Made by a program: the position numbers and the translations under genes. Shown here piece by piece: positions 13,959 through 16,287 of a DNA stretch of 16,287 nucleotides. The DNA comes from Spirochaetales bacterium. GTDB taxonomy: Bacteria; Spirochaetota; Spirochaetia; Sphaerochaetales; Sphaerochaetaceae. The notes beneath the pieces are model-generated. The model made no database searches. It was not told the DNA's origin and saw only the letters and a list, made by a program, of their open reading frames with translations. Location: the NCBI GenBank assembly GCA_017632495.1, contig JAGBRG010000241.1, positions 1 through 16,287 of the forward strand, in the 5' to 3' direction. Position 1 is the stretch's first letter; each line of letters opens with the position of its first letter.

Positions 13959-14033
13959 GCAGGCTAATGCTTCGTTGCTTTGTCGCGCCGTGCAAAAAGC
14001 ACTGTCACTCCAAAGCGCCTTGCCTTAACCTGC
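13959..14033. repeat. Nested inverted-repeat element of about 75 bp, unknown role
   Basis: Three stems nest around one centre: GCAGGCTAA (13959-13967) with TTAACCTGC (14025-14033), 8 of 9 pairs; GCTTTG (13977-13982) with CAAAGC (14011-14016), perfect; GTGC-AAAAA-GCAC (13990-14002), perfect. It fills most of the gap between the tRNA terminator and the nuclease gene. It may be a dispersed repeat or a structured RNA; no T-run makes it a terminator. Confidence 0.4.
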
Positions 14034-14050
14034 CTATTTCCAAAGATAAT
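14020..14050 (+). promoter_or_regulatory. Weak promoter candidate for the WalJ/YycJ-type gene
   Basis: TTGCCT (14020-14025), a long 19-bp spacer, and GATAAT (14045-14050). The -10 is good but the spacing is poor. It overlaps the right arm of the nested repeat. Confidence 0.25.
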
Positions 14051-14068
14051 CTGTAGTAGGGGCGATTG

Positions 14069-14833
14069 ATGGTCAGGTATTCGATTTTGGGGTCCGGAAG
14101 CTGCGGAAACAGTTATGTGTTCTCATTTGACGGACATTCTATCATGGTCGATGCCGGATACTCCTTCAAGCAGATAATCCAGAGGATGGAGGACGGCGGC
14201 TTTGACATATCAGAAGTCGAGGCCCTTTTTCTGACACATCTTCATCCAGATCATGCCCACAGCGCAGGAACATTTGCCCGACGTACACAAAAGAGTGTCT
14301 ACCTCAGCGCCAAGTGCCTTTCCCATGCAGGTTCGGACTATCTTTCATTGAACATCCCTTCTGAATGTGAGCAATCTATAGACGTGGGCCAGATTGTGCA
14401 GATCGGGCCGTTTTCAGTGGAGATGTTTTATACAAGTCACGACAGCACAGGAAGTTGCGGCTATCTGATTTCCGTGGACAACAAGACGTTTGTCATTGTC
14501 ACGGACACGGGGTGCTATAACCGTGACATCATTGAGGCCGCAAGAAGGGCGGATGTTCTTTTTCTTGAGTCAAACTATGATGTGGAGATGCTTCGTCGCG
14601 GTCCTTATCCGCTTTATCTTCAGCGTCGGGTTGCCTCCGAGCGCGGACACCTTTCCAACGACCAGGCGGCAAGCTTTCTTTCTGATGCGGGTTTCGGTGA
14701 AAGCAAAAAGCTTGTGCATCTTATTCATCTGTCCGCCAACAACAATACAGTAGAGCTTGTCCAGCTTGCCACAGAGCGATTCAACTCCCACGTATGCGCA
14801 CGCGGAGAACGTTATTCTTACGTCTTGGACTGA
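14069..14833 (+). CDS. Metallo-beta-lactamase-fold nuclease of the WalJ/YycJ family
   Basis: Metal-dependent hydrolase; WalJ/YycJ relatives are reported to act as 5' exonucleases and to affect mismatch repair in Bacillus. 254 residues, a normal length. The N-terminal SILGSGSCGNS (5-15) is typical. Metal-site motifs are THLHPDH (56-62), TSHDSTGSCGY (122-132), TDTG with Asp146 (145-148), ESNYD (167-171) and GHLSN (193-197), with a late His220 in HLSANNN. The GPYPLYLQRR segment is family-typical. The ATG at 14069 follows GGGG (14059-14062) at good spacing; a TTG three bases upstream is less likely. It stands 54 bp before asnS on the same strand. No walK or walR partner is present here, so a DNA-repair rather than cell-wall signalling role is the better guess. 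Nuclease activity is inferred from family. Confidence 0.85.
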   Translation: MVRYSILGSGSCGNSYVFSFDGHSIMVDAGYSFKQIIQRMEDGGFDISEVEALFLTHLHPDHAHSAGTFARRTQKSVYLSAKCLSHAGSDYLSLNIPSECEQSIDVGQIVQIGPFSVEMFYTSHDSTGSCGYLISVDNKTFVIVTDTGCYNRDIIEAARRADVLFLESNYDVEMLRRGPYPLYLQRRVASERGHLSNDQAASFLSDAGFGESKKLVHLIHLSANNNTVELVQLATERFNSHVCARGERYSYVLD

Positions 14834-14863
14834 TTGACTGATAATAGCCTTAAATCGTAAAAT
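14834..14863 (+). promoter_or_regulatory. Predicted promoter of asnS
   Basis: TTGACT (14834-14839), 18 bp, TAAAAT (14858-14863), beginning directly after the stop codon of the preceding gene. The leader would be under 20 nt and contain the ribosome-binding site GAGGAGG (14874-14880). Confidence 0.6.
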
Positions 14864-14887
14864 CCACTCTATTGAGGAGGCCATGAT

Positions 14888-16270
14888 ATGGCAGATTTGA
14901 TCAGTAAAATCAAGACGATGGAACCGGGACCGCAGACCATCTTTGTGGAAGGCTGGGTCAGAACAAAACGTGACAGCAAGACAGTCACATTCATAGAGGT
15001 CAATGACGGAAGCTGCCTCAAGGGGCTTCAGGTTGTTGCAGACCGTTCTACCATCGATAATAATCTCCTCAATTCAATCTCGACAGGATGCTCGGTAATC
15101 TGCGAGGGAAAGCTTGTCGCCTCAATCGGCGGAGACCAGAAGGTCGAGCTTTCGGCAAGTAACATCAAGCTTGTGGGCGAATGTCCGGATGACTATCCGC
15201 TTCAGAAAAAGAGACACACATTGGAGTACCTCAGGGAAATCGGACACCTCAGGGCCAGAACCAACACAATTGGAGCTGTAGAGCGTGTCAGAAGCACCAT
15301 GGCATATGCCGTTCACCGCTTCTTCCAGGAAAACGGATTCTTCTATGTGAACACTCCGCTGATTACCGCAAGCGATGCCGAGGGCGCCGGCCAGATGTTC
15401 CAGGTCACCACACTGGATCTTGAAAACGTGCCGAAAACAGAGGACGGCAAGGTCGATTATTCCAAGGACTTCTTCGGAAAGCGCACAAGCCTCACCGTCA
15501 GCGGCCAGCTCGAGGGCGAAACATACGCAACAGCCTTGAAGAACATCTACACATTCGGACCTACGTTCAGAGCCGAGAACTCCAACACCAAGAGACATCT
15601 TGCCGAGTTCTGGATGATCGAGCCCGAGATGAGCTTCTGCACATTGGAAGGCGACATGAAGGTTGCCGAGGACTTTCTGAAGTATGTGTTCAAGTATGTT
15701 CTGGACAACTGCCAGGAGGATATGGACTTCTTCTCCAAGTTCGTCGAGCCCGGTGTCAAGGACACTCTGGTACACGTTGTGGAAAGCCCGTTTGCCCACA
15801 TGACATATACCGATGCCGTCAAGGAGCTTGAGAAGGCATCCGACAAATTCGATTTCAAGCCGTTCTGGGGCTGCGACCTTCAGACCGAGCACGAGAGATT
15901 CCTCACCGAAGAGGTTGCAAAGCGTCCTGTGATAGTCACCGATTATCCGAAGGAGATCAAGGCTTTCTACATGAAGCTGAACGAGGACGGAAAGACAGTC
16001 CGCGCCATGGACGTCCTGGCTCCGAGACTCGGAGAGATCATCGGAGGTTCCGAGAGAGAGTACAGACTTGATATTCTCAAGGCAAGGATGGCCGAGCTCG
16101 GACTGAATGAGCAGGATTATTGGTGGTATCTGGAACTCAGAAAGTATGGCTCAGTACCGCATTCGGGTTTCGGTCTCGGATTTGAAAGAGCCGTTCAGTA
16201 TGTGACGGGAATGCAGAACATCCGTGATGTCATTCCGTATCCCAGAGCATCAAAGCAGGCAGATTTTTAA
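14888..16270 (+). CDS. asnS: Asparaginyl-tRNA synthetase
   Basis: Class IIb synthetase that charges tRNA-Asn directly with asparagine. 460 residues, normal length. Residues 18-97 are the anticodon-binding OB domain; class II motif 1 is around [10 protein letters not shown] (151-160), motif 2 is [20 protein letters not shown] (227-246), and motif 3 is in [15 protein letters not shown] near the C-terminus. AsnS-type context, including [12 protein letters not shown] (166-177) and the adjacent insertion, separates it from AspS. The strong GAGGAGG site lies 7 nt before the ATG at 14888. A nearer ATG at 14883 in another frame encodes only five codons. The gene is complete and stops 17 bp from the window end. 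Confidence 0.97.
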   Translation: MADLISKIKTMEPGPQTIFVEGWVRTKRDSKTVTFIEVNDGSCLKGLQVVADRSTIDNNLLNSISTGCSVICEGKLVASIGGDQKVELSASNIKLVGECPDDYPLQKKRHTLEYLREIGHLRARTNTIGAVERVRSTMAYAVHRFFQENGFFYVNTPLITASDAEGAGQMFQVTTLDLENVPKTEDGKVDYSKDFFGKRTSLTVSGQLEGETYATALKNIYTFGPTFRAENSNTKRHLAEFWMIEPEMSFCTLEGDMKVAEDFLKYVFKYVLDNCQEDMDFFSKFVEPGVKDTLVHVVESPFAHMTYTDAVKELEKASDKFDFKPFWGCDLQTEHERFLTEEVAKRPVIVTDYPKEIKAFYMKLNEDGKTVRAMDVLAPRLGEIIGGSEREYRLDILKARMAELGLNEQDYWWYLELRKYGSVPHSGFGLGFERAVQYVTGMQNIRDVIPYPRASKQADF

Positions 16271-16277
16271 TCCGCAC

Positions 16278-16284
16278 AGGAGGG
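16278..16284 (+). promoter_or_regulatory. Strong ribosome-binding site for a gene beyond the right edge
   Basis: AGGAGGG lies 8 bp after the asnS stop codon and 3 bp before the window ends. A plus-strand gene in the asnS operon probably starts within the next few bases. Confidence 0.5.
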
Positions 16285-16287
16285 ACA

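Noticed and set aside
13959..14033. Integron attC site, considered because some treponemes carry chromosomal integrons
   Set aside because: Neither end matches the RYYYAAC/GTTRRRY core sites on either strand, and no cassette or integrase is nearby.
14883..14900. Five-codon open frame overlapping the asnS start as a regulatory leader peptide
   Set aside because: Its ATG is only 2 nt from the ribosome-binding site, too close for efficient starting; it is probably incidental.
15122..15892. A 256-codon minus-strand open frame inside asnS
   Set aside because: asnS is a full-length, unmistakable gene in this position; the antisense product has no recognisable motifs.

Overview
The window looks like chromosomal DNA of a diderm bacterium of roughly balanced G+C, most probably a spirochaete related to Treponema. 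This rests on protein resemblance judged by eye. A signal-peptide protein with a large C-terminal beta-barrel-like part and a lipoprotein point to an outer membrane. RecJ has the motif GDRDVDG and a long internal insertion of a type I associate with treponemes. No plasmid, phage, transposase or CRISPR signature was seen, and apart from the arabinose pair at the left edge most genes are housekeeping.

Left part (1-2168): a cut FGGY sugar kinase on the minus strand is divergent from an AraR-type regulator (GntR helix-turn-helix plus LacI-like sensor). Repeats in the 142 bp between them are candidate operators. This is probably one end of an L-arabinose utilisation locus.

Minus-strand operon (6469 down to 2176): short SerA-like dehydrogenase, Lrp/AsnC regulator, recO, recJ. 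The first three genes overlap or lie 3 bp apart. recJ follows after 89 bp containing a tetraloop hairpin just before its start.

Plus-strand pair (6685-8335): an acyltransferase with a variant catalytic motif, overlapped by a small lipoprotein gene. It converges on a minus-strand group: a TtcA-like PP-loop enzyme, a 777-residue FecR-like/barrel protein, and mutL 17 bp behind the barrel gene.

Right part (13350-16287): a small secreted protein, a CAU tRNA with an odd T-loop and its own promoter and terminator, a folded-looking intergenic element, a WalJ/YycJ-type metallo-beta-lactamase-fold nuclease, asnS, and a strong ribosome-binding site for a gene just outside the window.

Four genes (recO, recJ, mutL and the WalJ/YycJ homologue) belong to recombination or mismatch repair but sit in three transcription units. 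I saw no clear undescribed defence or mobile system. The best leads are the tRNA T-loop, the RecJ insertion, the barrel-protein architecture with an internal duplication, the recJ start region and the inverted repeat between ttcA and its divergent neighbour.
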